From: Ralstonia pickettii | GTDB lineage: Bacteria; Pseudomonadota; Gammaproteobacteria; Burkholderiales; Burkholderiaceae | NCBI RefSeq assembly: GCF_001699815.1 | Contig: NZ_MCGB01000070.1 | Span: 1-64,000 of the forward strand | DNA: 64,000 bases | Direction of reading: 5' to 3' | In this document: in pieces, positions 46,315 through 57,200 of the stretch | How the letters are laid out: each line of letters begins with the position of its first letter | Numbering within the stretch: the first letter of the stretch is position 1 | Notes under the pieces: generated by a model | The model's database searches: none | What the model was told of the DNA's origin: nothing | What the model saw: the letters and a program-made list of their open reading frames with translations, nothing else | Position numbers and translations under genes: made by a program

Positions 46315-47259
46315 ATGGATCGCTTGCAGGCCATGCAGGTTTTCACGCGCGTCGTGGAAGCCAGCAGTTTCACCAAGGCTGCCGACAGCCTTCAGTTACC
46401 CCGCGCCACGGTGACGAACCTGGTGCAAAGCCTTGAGGCACACCTTGGCGTGCGCCTGCTGCACCGGACCACACGCCGTGTGAATGTCACCGCCGATGGC
46501 GCTGCGTATTACGAGCGCTGCGTACGCTTGCTCGGCGATCTTGAAGAGACCGAGGCTGCGTTCTCGCAAAGCTCGTCGGGCGCACGCGGCACCTTGCGCA
46601 TCGACGTGCCTGCGTCGATTGGCAAACGGTTGCTTGTGCCGCGCATTCGCGATTTTCACGAGGCGTACCCCGATCTTCAGTTGGAGATCGGCATGAGCGA
46701 TCGCACCGTCGACCTCGTGCAGGAGGGCGTGGATTGCGCCGTGCGCGGTGGCGAGTTGCAGGACTCCAGCCTTGTCGCGCGCCGCATCGGCCAGCTGTCG
46801 ATGGTCAATTGCGCGTCGCCCGAATATCTGGCCCGCTGCGGTACGCCCAAGACGTTGGAAGACCTGCAGGACCACACGGCGGTGAATTACTTCTCTGCGC
46901 GCAACGGCCGCCGCATGGATTGGGATTTCGTAATCGACGGGCAGAAGCAGATTCACAAGGTGCGCAGCATGGTGTCCGTCAACGATGCCGAATCGGCGGT
47001 GGCGTGTGGCCTGCATGGCCTGGGGCTGCTACAGACTTCACGCTTCCTGGTGTATGAGCACCTGATGTCGGGCGCGCTGGTGGAAGTGCTGCCGGATCAT
47101 ATTTCCGAAGCGGTGCCCGTATCGGTGGTGTATCCGCACAACCGGCATCTGTCGCCCAAGGTGCGGGTGTTTGTGGACTGGGTTGCGACGCTGTTTGCCG
47201 ACCACCCGTGCCTGCAGCTCAAGGAAAATCCGCGACTGCACATTGTTAGCGCCGCCTGA
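46315..47259 (+). CDS. LysR family regulator (CeoR/BpeT-like) of the efflux locus
   Basis: A 314-residue LysR protein. The winged helix contains MDRLQAMQVFTRVVEASSFT and KAADSLQLPRATVTNLVQSL. The effector domain is PASIGKRLLVPRIRDFHEAY, then LEIGMSDRTVDLVQEGVDCA. Divergent transcription from the hydrolase-adaptor-pump-channel operon is the arrangement of Burkholderia ceoR/bpeT, which activates that pump. The ATG at 46315 follows AAGGAG with 6-base spacing. Confidence 0.9.
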   Translation: MDRLQAMQVFTRVVEASSFTKAADSLQLPRATVTNLVQSLEAHLGVRLLHRTTRRVNVTADGAAYYERCVRLLGDLEETEAAFSQSSSGARGTLRIDVPASIGKRLLVPRIRDFHEAYPDLQLEIGMSDRTVDLVQEGVDCAVRGGELQDSSLVARRIGQLSMVNCASPEYLARCGTPKTLEDLQDHTAVNYFSARNGRRMDWDFVIDGQKQIHKVRSMVSVNDAESAVACGLHGLGLLQTSRFLVYEHLMSGALVEVLPDHISEAVPVSVVYPHNRHLSPKVRVFVDWVATLFADHPCLQLKENPRLHIVSAA

Positions 47260-47356
47260 ACAGTTATTTCTGCAAAGTCGCATTTATTAGACGGGAGCAA
47301 CGATCTATTCTGCCCTCCGAGCGCAACAACGAGCGCAAACGAACAAGGATCAGATC

Positions 47357-47614
47357 ATGAACTCCCGCCTCTTCTCCGCCTTCTCCCGCCGCGCTGTCCT
47401 GGCCATGGTGGCCACCGTGTCGGCTTCCGCCACGCTGCTGTCGCAGCCCGCAACGGCGTCCATCCAGCCCAACTTTGACGCTCCGGCCGCAACGCAGGCT
47501 GGTCGCTTTGATCCGTACACGCAAGGCACTGACCGCCAGGCCGACACGTATGGCTACCTGTCGTGGAACGGAGATGCGAGCTATCCGAACGGCGGCGCTG
47601 CATCGCGCGCATAA
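47357..47614 (+). CDS. Small secreted protein, 85 aa
   Basis: A signal peptide (RAVLAMVATVSASATLLSQ, cleavage near ATA|S) precedes a roughly 50-residue mature part rich in Asp, Asn, Gly and Tyr (RFDPYTQGTDRQADTYGYLS, then WNGDASYPNGGAA). No cysteine. I do not recognise a family, but AAGGA ahead of the ATG and a strong terminator after it indicate a true gene, transcribed alone. Confidence 0.65.
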   Translation: MNSRLFSAFSRRAVLAMVATVSASATLLSQPATASIQPNFDAPAATQAGRFDPYTQGTDRQADTYGYLSWNGDASYPNGGAASRA

Positions 47615-47648
47615 ACCGCGCATCGACTGAATTTTTTTCCTCCCTGTT

Positions 47649-47685
47649 TGCGGCGTGGCTTGAGCGGTCACGCCGCATTTTTATT
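47649..47685 (+). terminator. Rho-independent terminator
   Basis: Perfect 9-bp stem TGCGGCGTG / CACGCCGCA followed by TTTTTATTATT, 35 bases past the small secreted-protein gene. Confidence 0.85.
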
Positions 47686-47762
47686 ATTCAGGCGCCCGGC
47701 AAAACCCTTGCGGCGCGACCGTGCCAAGGCACCCATGTTGGGTTGGGAGTATCGTGGCAGGC

Positions 47763-48539
47763 ATGCAAACCGTCGTCCTCACGTTCGATTCCAATCTGAC
47801 GCCGCTTCTTCCGCAGGCGTTGCGCGGGCATCCCGTTGCACGCGCGTGGGCAGACGGCGCCACGCTCAAGCACGCTATCGAGGCACTTGGCGTGCCGCAT
47901 ACGGAAGTAGGGCAAGTCCTGGTGGACGGCCGGCCCATGGCGCTGGAGGCCATGTTGCCCGCCCGGGGCTACATTGCCGTTTCAGCGGTGGAGCCCCTGT
48001 TGCCCACCGCGCCGCTGCACTTTCTGTGCGACGCCCACCTGGGCGCAACGGCGCGCTTGCTGCGCATGGCCGGCTTCGATACCGCCTACGACAACAACTA
48101 CGCCGACGCGGCCATCGAAGCTCTCGCGAACGGAGAAGACTGGATCGTGCTCTCGCGTGATCGTGAACTCCTCAAGCGACGGGGCATCCGTCGTGGCGCG
48201 TTCATCCGTGCGCGTGAGCCGCAAGCGCAGATGCGCGAAATCGTCATGCGCCTCCGGCTGGCCGATGTGGCCAGGCCGTTCTCTCGCTGTCTCGAATGCA
48301 ATGTGCCGTTGCGGATGCTGCGCCCGGAAGAGGCTTCCGCCAGCGTGCCGCCCCGCGTGCGTGAGCGCCAGCGGCTCTTTAGCACCTGTGATGTCTGCCG
48401 CCGCGTCTATTGGCCCGGTTCGCACTGGGCGCGCATGAATGCCGTGTTGGCCGACATGCTTTCGCCCGAGGCCGACGCATCCACAGACACAGCAGAAGCT
48501 GCCGAGCGTATGCCGCGCACCGGCAGCGCGGGCGCCTGA
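47763..48539 (+). CDS. Mut7-C RNase-domain protein with ubiquitin-like N-terminus
   Basis: A 258-residue protein. The first about 80 residues form the Mut7-C ubiquitin-like domain (MQTVVLTFDSNLTPLLPQAL). The Mut7-C PIN-like domain follows: FLCDAHLGATARLLRMAGFD, DWIVLSRDRELLKRRG, then a zinc ribbon SRCLECN and STCDVCRRVYWPGSHWARM. Acidic residues of the PIN fold are kept. Predicted nuclease linked to RNA or toxin-like functions. The biological role is unknown. Its stop abuts the otsA stop with no gap. Confidence 0.85.
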   Translation: MQTVVLTFDSNLTPLLPQALRGHPVARAWADGATLKHAIEALGVPHTEVGQVLVDGRPMALEAMLPARGYIAVSAVEPLLPTAPLHFLCDAHLGATARLLRMAGFDTAYDNNYADAAIEALANGEDWIVLSRDRELLKRRGIRRGAFIRAREPQAQMREIVMRLRLADVARPFSRCLECNVPLRMLRPEEASASVPPRVRERQRLFSTCDVCRRVYWPGSHWARMNAVLADMLSPEADASTDTAEAAERMPRTGSAGA

Positions 48540-49970
48540 CTATCGCGACGGCGCGCCGCGCAGGTCTGTCACGAACCGCTCGCGCCAGATGGTGAGGTTG
48601 GCCGACCGCAGCCGATCCATCATGTGGGCATAGCGCGCCTTGCGTTCTTCGAGCGGCATCGTCAACGCGCGGTTCAGTGCCTCGGCCATGCCGCGCGTGT
48701 CATACGGGTTGACGATCAGTGCGGCATCCAACTCGCGCGCCGCGCCGGCAAAGCGCGACAGCACGAGCACGCCCGGGTTTTCCGGGTCTTGTGCGGCCAC
48801 GTATTCCTTGGCGACGAGGTTCATGCCGTCACGCAGAGGCGTGACATAACCGATCTGCGAGCTGCGGAAAAGCGCCATCAGCACGCGCCGTTCGTACTGC
48901 TTGTTGATGTAGCGGATGGGCGTCCAGTCCAGTTCCGAATGCTTGCCGTTGATGCGGCCCGATTCAGCCTCCAGCCGCTGCCGGATCTGCTGATAGCTCT
49001 GCACGTCCTGGCGCGACGTGGGCGCAATCTGGATGAAGGTCACGTGCCGGCGATGGTCCGGAAAATCGTCCAGCAATTGCTCGAACGCGCGGAAGCGCTC
49101 GGGCAGGCCTTTGGAATAGTCGAGCCGATCGACGCTCATGATGAGTTTCGTGGGCGGCTGGCCTTGGCCTTGCCCCTGCGGCGCAATGCGCTCGCCGCGC
49201 GCGCCCGCATGCCGCATGAACGGATTGCGCCGTGCCAGCGACGCCTTGGCTTGCTGCGCGATCTCGTCCGGATGCACGCCGATCGGGTAGACCTCCGCGC
49301 GCAGCGTGTGGCCATAGGCGTGTACCGGGCCGTTCTGCTCTTTCTGCTCGATGTAGCCGCGCGCCTCGCGCTCGATGTAGTCGTAGAAGGCCACGCGGTC
49401 GGTCTCTGTCTGGAAACCGACCAGGTCGTACGCACACAGCGCGCGCATGAGGTCTTCATGCGGCGGAATCGTCGTCAGGATTTCCGGCGACGGAAACGGA
49501 ATATGCAGGAAGAACCCGATGCGGTTGGTCAGCCCCAGCGCGCGGCACTCTGCGGCAAACGGGATCAGGTGATAGTCGTGCACCCAAAGGATGTCGTCGG
49601 GTTGCACCAGCGCCTTGAGCTGATGCGCAAACTGCGCATTGACGCGCCGGTAACCGTGGTACTCCTGGCGCTCGTAGCGCGACAGATCCACGCGGTAATG
49701 GAAGATTGGCCACAGCGTCGCGTTGGCAAAACCGCGGTAGTACTGGTCGTAGTCCTTGCGGTTCAGGCCGACGGTGGCATAGGTGATATTGCCCTTGGTG
49801 ACGATGGTCGGCTCGTGTGAAACAGTGGCTGCGCTTTCGCCGCTCCAGCCAAACCAGATGCCGCCGGTTTCGCGCAGCGCATCGAACACACCCACGGCCA
49901 GGCCGCCGGCCGTTCCCTGGCCTTCGGCAACGGGCGCAACGCGGTTGGAAACCACAATGAGTCGGCTCAT
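48540..49970 (-). CDS. otsA: Trehalose-6-phosphate synthase
   Basis: A 476-residue GT20 enzyme forming trehalose-6-phosphate from UDP-glucose and glucose-6-phosphate. It has N-terminal [23 protein letters not shown], the acceptor-site [52 protein letters not shown] and the donor-site [19 protein letters not shown]. Overlaps otsB by 4 bases, so the pair is an osmoprotection/desiccation operon, otsB first. Confidence 0.95.
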   Translation of the reverse strand: MSRLIVVSNRVAPVAEGQGTAGGLAVGVFDALRETGGIWFGWSGESAATVSHEPTIVTKGNITYATVGLNRKDYDQYYRGFANATLWPIFHYRVDLSRYERQEYHGYRRVNAQFAHQLKALVQPDDILWVHDYHLIPFAAECRALGLTNRIGFFLHIPFPSPEILTTIPPHEDLMRALCAYDLVGFQTETDRVAFYDYIEREARGYIEQKEQNGPVHAYGHTLRAEVYPIGVHPDEIAQQAKASLARRNPFMRHAGARGERIAPQGQGQGQPPTKLIMSVDRLDYSKGLPERFRAFEQLLDDFPDHRRHVTFIQIAPTSRQDVQSYQQIRQRLEAESGRINGKHSELDWTPIRYINKQYERRVLMALFRSSQIGYVTPLRDGMNLVAKEYVAAQDPENPGVLVLSRFAGAARELDAALIVNPYDTRGMAEALNRALTMPLEERKARYAHMMDRLRSANLTIWRERFVTDLRGAPSR

Positions 49971-50767
49971 GCGGCACCTCGCTTGGACGGGGCCGTGAGC
50001 GTTGCCAGCCAGGCCCGCAATGCCGCCGCGTCTTGCACGCGCCAACGCGCCTGGCTTGGGCCCGTCCCCACCTTGATCGACCAGCCCTCCAGCGCATTGA
50101 CGGCATCGAAGGCGCTTTCATCGGTCAGGTCGTCGCCGGCAAACAGCGCCGTGCGGCCCATGAAGGGCGGTTCGGTCATCAGCGTGTGCACTACGTCGCC
50201 CTTGCTGGCGCCGCGCGGCTTGAGTTCGGCGACCATCTTGCCGGCCTGCAGGCGCACGTGGTCGGCATAGCGGCGCGCGAGGCGGTCCGCTACCGTCAGT
50301 ACGGCGTTCTCGGCTTCAGGCGCGTGGCGGTAGTGCAGGGCAAACGCAATTCCCTTGCTTTCCAGCACCACGCCCGAAAACTGCGTCGACAACTGCGTGA
50401 GTTCTGCGCGCAACTCGCGCTCCAGTTGCGCGAGTGCATCTGCGTCAGCGTTCAGGCGGACGAAGCCGCCGTCTGCATAGCGGCGTTCGGCGCCGTGCAC
50501 ACCGGCGATGACGAGGCCGGGCAGAGACAGGCGCGACTCCACGTCATGCACCGTGCGCCCGCTAATGATCGCCAACGCGCCCCCGCTGGCGGCATGCAGC
50601 GCGGCCAGCGTTTCGCGCAGCGGCGCAGAAACATGCACCGCTTCGGGTTGCGGCGCGATATCGACGAGGGTGCCGTCAAAGTCGAGCAGGAAGGCCGTTC
50701 GGCCCAGGTCGAGCGAGGGCAGGGGCGCCGCGTTGGCAGAAGACTGGGGAGAGACGTTCTTGGACAA
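49967..50767 (-). CDS. otsB: Trehalose-6-phosphate phosphatase
   Basis: A 266-residue HAD phosphatase with motif I FLLDFDGTLVDIAP, motif II AIISGRTVHDVE, the HGAERRYADG cap and motif IV FAGDDLTDESAFDAVN. Converts trehalose-6-phosphate to trehalose. First gene of the otsBA operon. The 160-base upstream gap to fadH should hold the promoter. Confidence 0.95.
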   Translation of the reverse strand: MSKNVSPQSSANAAPLPSLDLGRTAFLLDFDGTLVDIAPQPEAVHVSAPLRETLAALHAASGGALAIISGRTVHDVESRLSLPGLVIAGVHGAERRYADGGFVRLNADADALAQLERELRAELTQLSTQFSGVVLESKGIAFALHYRHAPEAENAVLTVADRLARRYADHVRLQAGKMVAELKPRGASKGDVVHTLMTEPPFMGRTALFAGDDLTDESAFDAVNALEGWSIKVGTGPSQARWRVQDAAALRAWLATLTAPSKRGAA

Positions 50768-50928
50768 ACCGGTTCTTGTGAATGTGCGTGATGCGCCTGT
50801 TCACGCAAGAACCGGGCCGGCCACGCCAGCCGTTGTCATTTCGGCATTCGCAACGGGCGGGAGAGGGTGGCGAGATTGTAAAAATGGGCACGTGATGCAA
50901 AACCTTCACATCCCGCGTGCCCAAGACG

Positions 50929-53067
<2,139 letters not shown>

Positions 53068-53087
53068 CTAGATGTGTGGACTGCGCG

Positions 53088-53294
53088 TCAGGATTTTTCC
53101 GACTTTTTCGCGTCGTCTTCAGCTGGCTTGCCGAGCAGCGCTTTCAGCAGCTTGTTCTGGGGAATCGCCTTGCCGGTGCCCTGGCCGGGCTTGCCGGTGC
53201 GCTGGCTGTTGCGCTTGAGGTTGTTGGCGATTTTCAGGCCCTTGAGTTTTTCGAGGTCGGTTTTCTTCACGATGGGGTCCGCAATGGGATACAT
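53088..53294 (-). CDS. Small basic hypothetical protein
   Basis: 68 residues (MYPIADPIVKKTDLEKLKGL, then KIANNLKRNSQRTGKPGQG) with Lys-rich ends, no helix for membrane or export. Conserved-looking soluble small protein without a recognised family. The start lacks a clear ribosome-binding site. Divergent from the recombinase-like gene. Confidence 0.55.
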   Translation of the reverse strand: MYPIADPIVKKTDLEKLKGLKIANNLKRNSQRTGKPGQGTGKAIPQNKLLKALLGKPAEDDAKKSEKS

Positions 53295-53380
53295 GAGCTG
53301 CGTGTTACGCTCGGCAGGATACGCGAATTGCCACACCCTCGGTCCGCCCACGCCCGTTTTTCAGCATTTCCGCTACCGCT

Positions 53381-54361
53381 TTGACCTCATTCACGCCGCC
53401 CGCCACGCCCGTTCCGGACCTGTTTGAGCCCAGCCTGCAAGACTGGGCCGAGCGGCCCGCGCAAGCCTTCGAACATTGGCTGGCCGCGCGAGGCTATCGC
53501 GAATCGTCGGCGACGGTGTATCGCGCGATGTGGCGCAAATGGCTGCGCTGGGCCGAGTCGCATCAACGCGCCTTGGCCAACTGGAGCGCGGGCGACATCG
53601 CCGCCTTTCTTGATGAATCGGGTCTGACCAAGCTGCATCGCTACCGCTACGCGCGCCTGATCGAACGCGTCTTCCATCAGATCGAGCAACAACGCACGGG
53701 CACGCACAACCCTGCAAGCTCGGCGGTGCAGCAGAAGTTGGCGGAAGGCGAAAACGATCCGACCACGTTTCTCTCCTTTGCCGAGCGCGCGGCGATCGAG
53801 GCTTCCCTCGAGGTGGACGCGCAGGCCAGCGAGGCCGCCGCCAATGCCAGCGCGTTCAAGCTGGCGCGCGACCGCGCACTCGTTGCGGTTTGCCATGGCG
53901 CGGGGTTGAAGGTCGCGCAGGTGCAATCGTTGCTGCTCCGCCAGGTGGATGCGGCGCTTGAGGCGATCGTCGTCGAGCGCCCGCGCGGCCCGTCGTACAA
54001 GGCGCCCATGCTTGAAGCTGCACGCCCCGCGATGGCGGCCTGGCTGGCGGTGCGCGCACACGCAGAGGTGCCGGGCGAGCGCGTGTTCGTTGCCGATGCC
54101 GGCGGGCGTGTCATGCACGCAGCGTCGGTGTACCGGCGCGTGGAGGCCTGGCTGGCTGCGCTGCCGGCGTTGTTGCACCGCAGCGAGCGGCTGTCGCCGC
54201 AGACGCTGCGCAATGGCTACACCGCCGCGCTGTTCGACGCAGGCGCAAACCCTGCCGAGGTGGGGTACGCACTGGGCCTGCGCGATGCGACTTCGGCATG
54301 GCGTCTGCGCGCAGCCTATGCTGAGTGGCAGGCGGCCGCCCATCCAGATGGCCAGCCGTAG
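53381..54361 (+). CDS. Tyrosine-recombinase-like protein, catalytic residues degenerate
   Basis: A 326-residue protein with a SAM-like core-binding domain (AFEHWLAARGYRESSATVYR) and a catalytic-fold C-terminal domain. The usual first Arg (GLRxSEL) is Lys177 in AGLKVAQVQSLLL. Box II reads LSPQTLRNGY, keeping Arg277 but with Gln274 for His. LGH is LGL (298-300). Tyr313 is a possible nucleophile. It could be an inactive, domesticated XerC/D relative used for DNA binding. Starts at TTG without a good ribosome-binding site, so the true start is uncertain. Confidence 0.65.
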   Translation: MTSFTPPATPVPDLFEPSLQDWAERPAQAFEHWLAARGYRESSATVYRAMWRKWLRWAESHQRALANWSAGDIAAFLDESGLTKLHRYRYARLIERVFHQIEQQRTGTHNPASSAVQQKLAEGENDPTTFLSFAERAAIEASLEVDAQASEAAANASAFKLARDRALVAVCHGAGLKVAQVQSLLLRQVDAALEAIVVERPRGPSYKAPMLEAARPAMAAWLAVRAHAEVPGERVFVADAGGRVMHAASVYRRVEAWLAALPALLHRSERLSPQTLRNGYTAALFDAGANPAEVGYALGLRDATSAWRLRAAYAEWQAAAHPDGQP

Positions 54362-54528
54362 TGCATTTTTTGGACAACCGAGGCTTCAAACTGGCCGCTA
54401 GCCGTTGGCTGGCTTTGCTATGATCGCGCTGTTTTGCGCGCTGCGGAGCAGGTCGGCGCAGCGTAGAACGATGATGCCGGGCTCAAACCGGCACGCTGGC
54501 TCTCTCCTTCCTCGATACCTCGCACCCC

Positions 54529-55554
54529 ATGACAGAAACGATTCTGCTGACCGGCGCTACCGGCTACATCGCCTCGCACACCTGGGTTGAATTGCTGGAT
54601 GCGGGCTACCAGGTGATCGGACTCGACAACCTCTGCAACAGCAGCTCGACCGTGCTCTCCCGCATCGAGCAGATCACCGCCAAGACGCCTAAGTTCGTGC
54701 AGGGCGACGTGCGTGACCGCCGCCTGCTAGATGACCTGTTTGCCAGTTCGCGCATCTCAGCTGTCATCCACTTTGCGGCGCTCAAGTCGGTGGGCGAATC
54801 GGTGCAGAAGCCGCTGGCCTACTACGACAACAACATGGGCGGGCTGGTCACGCTATGCGCGGCCATGGCGCATGCGAATGTGCGCCAGCTCGTTTTCAGC
54901 TCGTCGGCAACGGTGTATGGCAATCCGCACACCGTGCCGATCACCGAATCGTTTCCGCTGTCGGCCACCAACCCGTATGGCCAGACCAAGGTGATGGGCG
55001 AACAGGTGCTGCGCGATCTGGAGATTTCCAATGCGGCGTGGCAAATCGCCTACCTGCGCTATTTCAATCCGGTGGGCGCGCACCACAGCGGCCTGATCGG
55101 CGAAGACCCGCGCGGCATCCCCAACAATCTGATGCCGTATGTAGCGCAGGTGGCGGTGGGCAAGCGCGAGAAGCTTTCCATTTACGGCGGTGACTGGCCA
55201 ACGCCTGACGGCACCGGCGTGCGCGACTACATCCACGTGGTGGACCTTGCGCGCGGGCACCTTGCGGCGCTCGACACGCTGCGTCGCGATGGCCGCGGCT
55301 TTACGGTCAACCTCGGCACGGGCCGCGGGTATTCGGTTCTGGAAGTGGTGGAGGCCTACAAGCGCGCCAGCGGCAAGCCGGTTCCGTACCAGATCGTGGA
55401 TCGCCGCCCCGGCGATATTGCAGCGTGCTATGCCGATCCGGCACTGGCGGCCTCGCTGCTGGGGTGGCGCGCGCAATACGGCATCGAGCGCATGTGTGAA
55501 GACTCGTGGCGTTGGCAAAGCATGAATCCGGACGGCTTTCAAACCCGTGGCTGA
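54529..55554 (+). CDS. galE: UDP-glucose 4-epimerase
   Basis: A 341-residue extended SDR. The N-terminal NAD motif is ILLTGATGYIASHTWVELLD (the third Gly of GxxGxxG is Ala here). It also has DVRDRRLLDDLF, SSSATVYGNPHTVPITESFP, active-site Y-x3-K in NPYGQTKVMGEQ, and PDGTGVRDYIHVVDLARGH. Interconverts UDP-glucose and UDP-galactose for envelope polysaccharide. Downstream genes are not sugar genes, so it is probably transcribed singly. Confidence 0.93.
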   Translation: MTETILLTGATGYIASHTWVELLDAGYQVIGLDNLCNSSSTVLSRIEQITAKTPKFVQGDVRDRRLLDDLFASSRISAVIHFAALKSVGESVQKPLAYYDNNMGGLVTLCAAMAHANVRQLVFSSSATVYGNPHTVPITESFPLSATNPYGQTKVMGEQVLRDLEISNAAWQIAYLRYFNPVGAHHSGLIGEDPRGIPNNLMPYVAQVAVGKREKLSIYGGDWPTPDGTGVRDYIHVVDLARGHLAALDTLRRDGRGFTVNLGTGRGYSVLEVVEAYKRASGKPVPYQIVDRRPGDIAACYADPALAASLLGWRAQYGIERMCEDSWRWQSMNPDGFQTRG

Positions 55555-55592
55555 TTCATTGAACTACTCGAACCCAAAGGAGACGCCCCGTC

Positions 55593-57020
55593 GTGGATGA
55601 GCCGTTCATCGCTCACCTGGTCAATACGCTGGCGCACGCGTTGTTGCCTGCGTTGCTGCCGTTTGTCGTGGCCTGCGGCGCGGGCAGTCTGCTGCTGCGT
55701 CTGCTTGATGACTTGCGCAGTGCGACGGCCCCGCGCACGCGCGTGCCGCTGGTCATGACAGCGTTGTTCTCGGCGGTCGGGCTGTGGGCAGTGCCGCTGC
55801 TGCCGCTGCTTGCGCATTGGCCGCTGCACGAAGGTCCCGCGGTGCTTGTGATGACGCTCGCGTCGTTCTGCTGGAGCCTGGCCGTGGCGGCGCTGTGGTG
55901 TGTGCTGGGCGGCCGTGCGGGCCTGATGCGCGCCCTGTTGCTCGGCGTGTTGCTGAGCGTAAGCGGCCCCGTGGCGGTGTTGCTGCTGGCGGGTGTGACC
56001 AGCTTCAGCGCCACCGCCTGGGAAGACGCCGGGCTGCTCGGTATCGTCATGGCTCTGTCGGCGATGGCGTGTGCTGCGGCGCTGCAATTTGCGCTCTCGG
56101 CGCGGTCGGGGGCGACCGGGGTAGCGGTACGCCGTCCGGGCGTGAGTCTGTTTGTCAGCGTGCTGTTTGGCGTTGCGTTGACGGCGGATGCGGTGTACAC
56201 GGCGTCGCTCGCAGGCTCGTTTTCGACGCTTTCCGACATGCCCGGCAATGCGCCGGCAGGGTTGCGGTTGCTGCTCGTGATGGGCGCGGCTGCAACAGCG
56301 CTCGCTGCTTTGCTGCTGGGCTATCGGGATCGTGCAACAGGCGACACCGCCGCCGCCGTTGCCACACGCGAAATCCGTCTGCGCAAGGAGACCGTGCAGG
56401 CGCTCAACGACCTGGAGCAGAGCTACCGCCGCCGCGAGGCCGAACTTGTTGCCCGCCATCAACTGCTGCTCGACGGCGCAGATGTCGGTCTGTGGGAGTT
56501 CGATCTGGTCACCCGCGCTGCGCAGTTCTCCGCGCGCTTTGCCGCCATGCTGGGCTACACGCTCAAGGAGATCGGCCCAAGCACGAGCGAGTATCTCCGT
56601 CTGGTGTACCCGGATGATCTGCCCATGGTGCTCAATCGCATCCAGGCGCATGTTGACGGCAATACGCCGGCTTACGTGGCGGAATTCCGCATGCGGCACA
56701 AGGACGGCAGCTATCGCCAGATTGCCGCGCACGGCGTGGCAGTGCGCGACGCCGGTGGCAATGCCGTGCGCATGGCAGGGTCGCATATCGAGGTGGCTGC
56801 AAAAGCAGCCTCGGCGGGGGTTGCCGGCTCAGCCGCTTCGATCGTTGCCGAGGCACCGGAAACGCTGCGTCGCCATGGCTTGTGGGAATCCTGGTCGCCT
56901 GCCGATCATCCCGCCGCAGAAGCTGTCGCACCGCAGACAGAATCGACATCACTGCCTGGGCCCACTACGACGTCCACAGGCGGCGCGCTTCCCAGCATCA
57001 ATCCCGACGCCTTGCGTTGA
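55593..57020 (+). CDS. Membrane protein with cytoplasmic PAS domain and no output domain
   Basis: A 475-residue protein with about seven hydrophobic segments (residues 10-245), a coiled stretch (TREIRLRKETVQALNDLEQS), one PAS_3-type domain (about 295-405, GADVGLWEFDLVTRAAQFSA; VAEFRMRHKDGSYRQIAAHG) and a low-complexity tail. There is no kinase, GGDEF or methyl-accepting domain. Starts at GTG 55593, with AAAGGAGA upstream. The membrane part resembles MASE/MHYT-type sensor modules. It may act through the adjacent chemoreceptor, but that is speculation. Confidence 0.7.
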   Translation: MDEPFIAHLVNTLAHALLPALLPFVVACGAGSLLLRLLDDLRSATAPRTRVPLVMTALFSAVGLWAVPLLPLLAHWPLHEGPAVLVMTLASFCWSLAVAALWCVLGGRAGLMRALLLGVLLSVSGPVAVLLLAGVTSFSATAWEDAGLLGIVMALSAMACAAALQFALSARSGATGVAVRRPGVSLFVSVLFGVALTADAVYTASLAGSFSTLSDMPGNAPAGLRLLLVMGAAATALAALLLGYRDRATGDTAAAVATREIRLRKETVQALNDLEQSYRRREAELVARHQLLLDGADVGLWEFDLVTRAAQFSARFAAMLGYTLKEIGPSTSEYLRLVYPDDLPMVLNRIQAHVDGNTPAYVAEFRMRHKDGSYRQIAAHGVAVRDAGGNAVRMAGSHIEVAAKAASAGVAGSAASIVAEAPETLRRHGLWESWSPADHPAAEAVAPQTESTSLPGPTTTSTGGALPSINPDALR

Positions 57021-57200
57021 GGCGTCTTTCTCTGTGTCCCCTTTCCTCCGCGGTGACTTGGCACTTGGGTAGATGTCCTACTCAAGTTTTTCGCATATGT
57101 GTTCGATAGCTCAAGCAGAGCGCGTGTAATCGCGCCAGGGGAGCGCCGCGATCGGTACCTGTGCCTAGCGGACAAAGAGAAAACGCTTGGAGGAAGGAAG

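Noticed and set aside
53381-54361. Recombinase gene as marker of an integrated island
   Set aside because: No flanking direct repeats, tRNA or mobile genes. Composition and neighbours are those of the chromosome.
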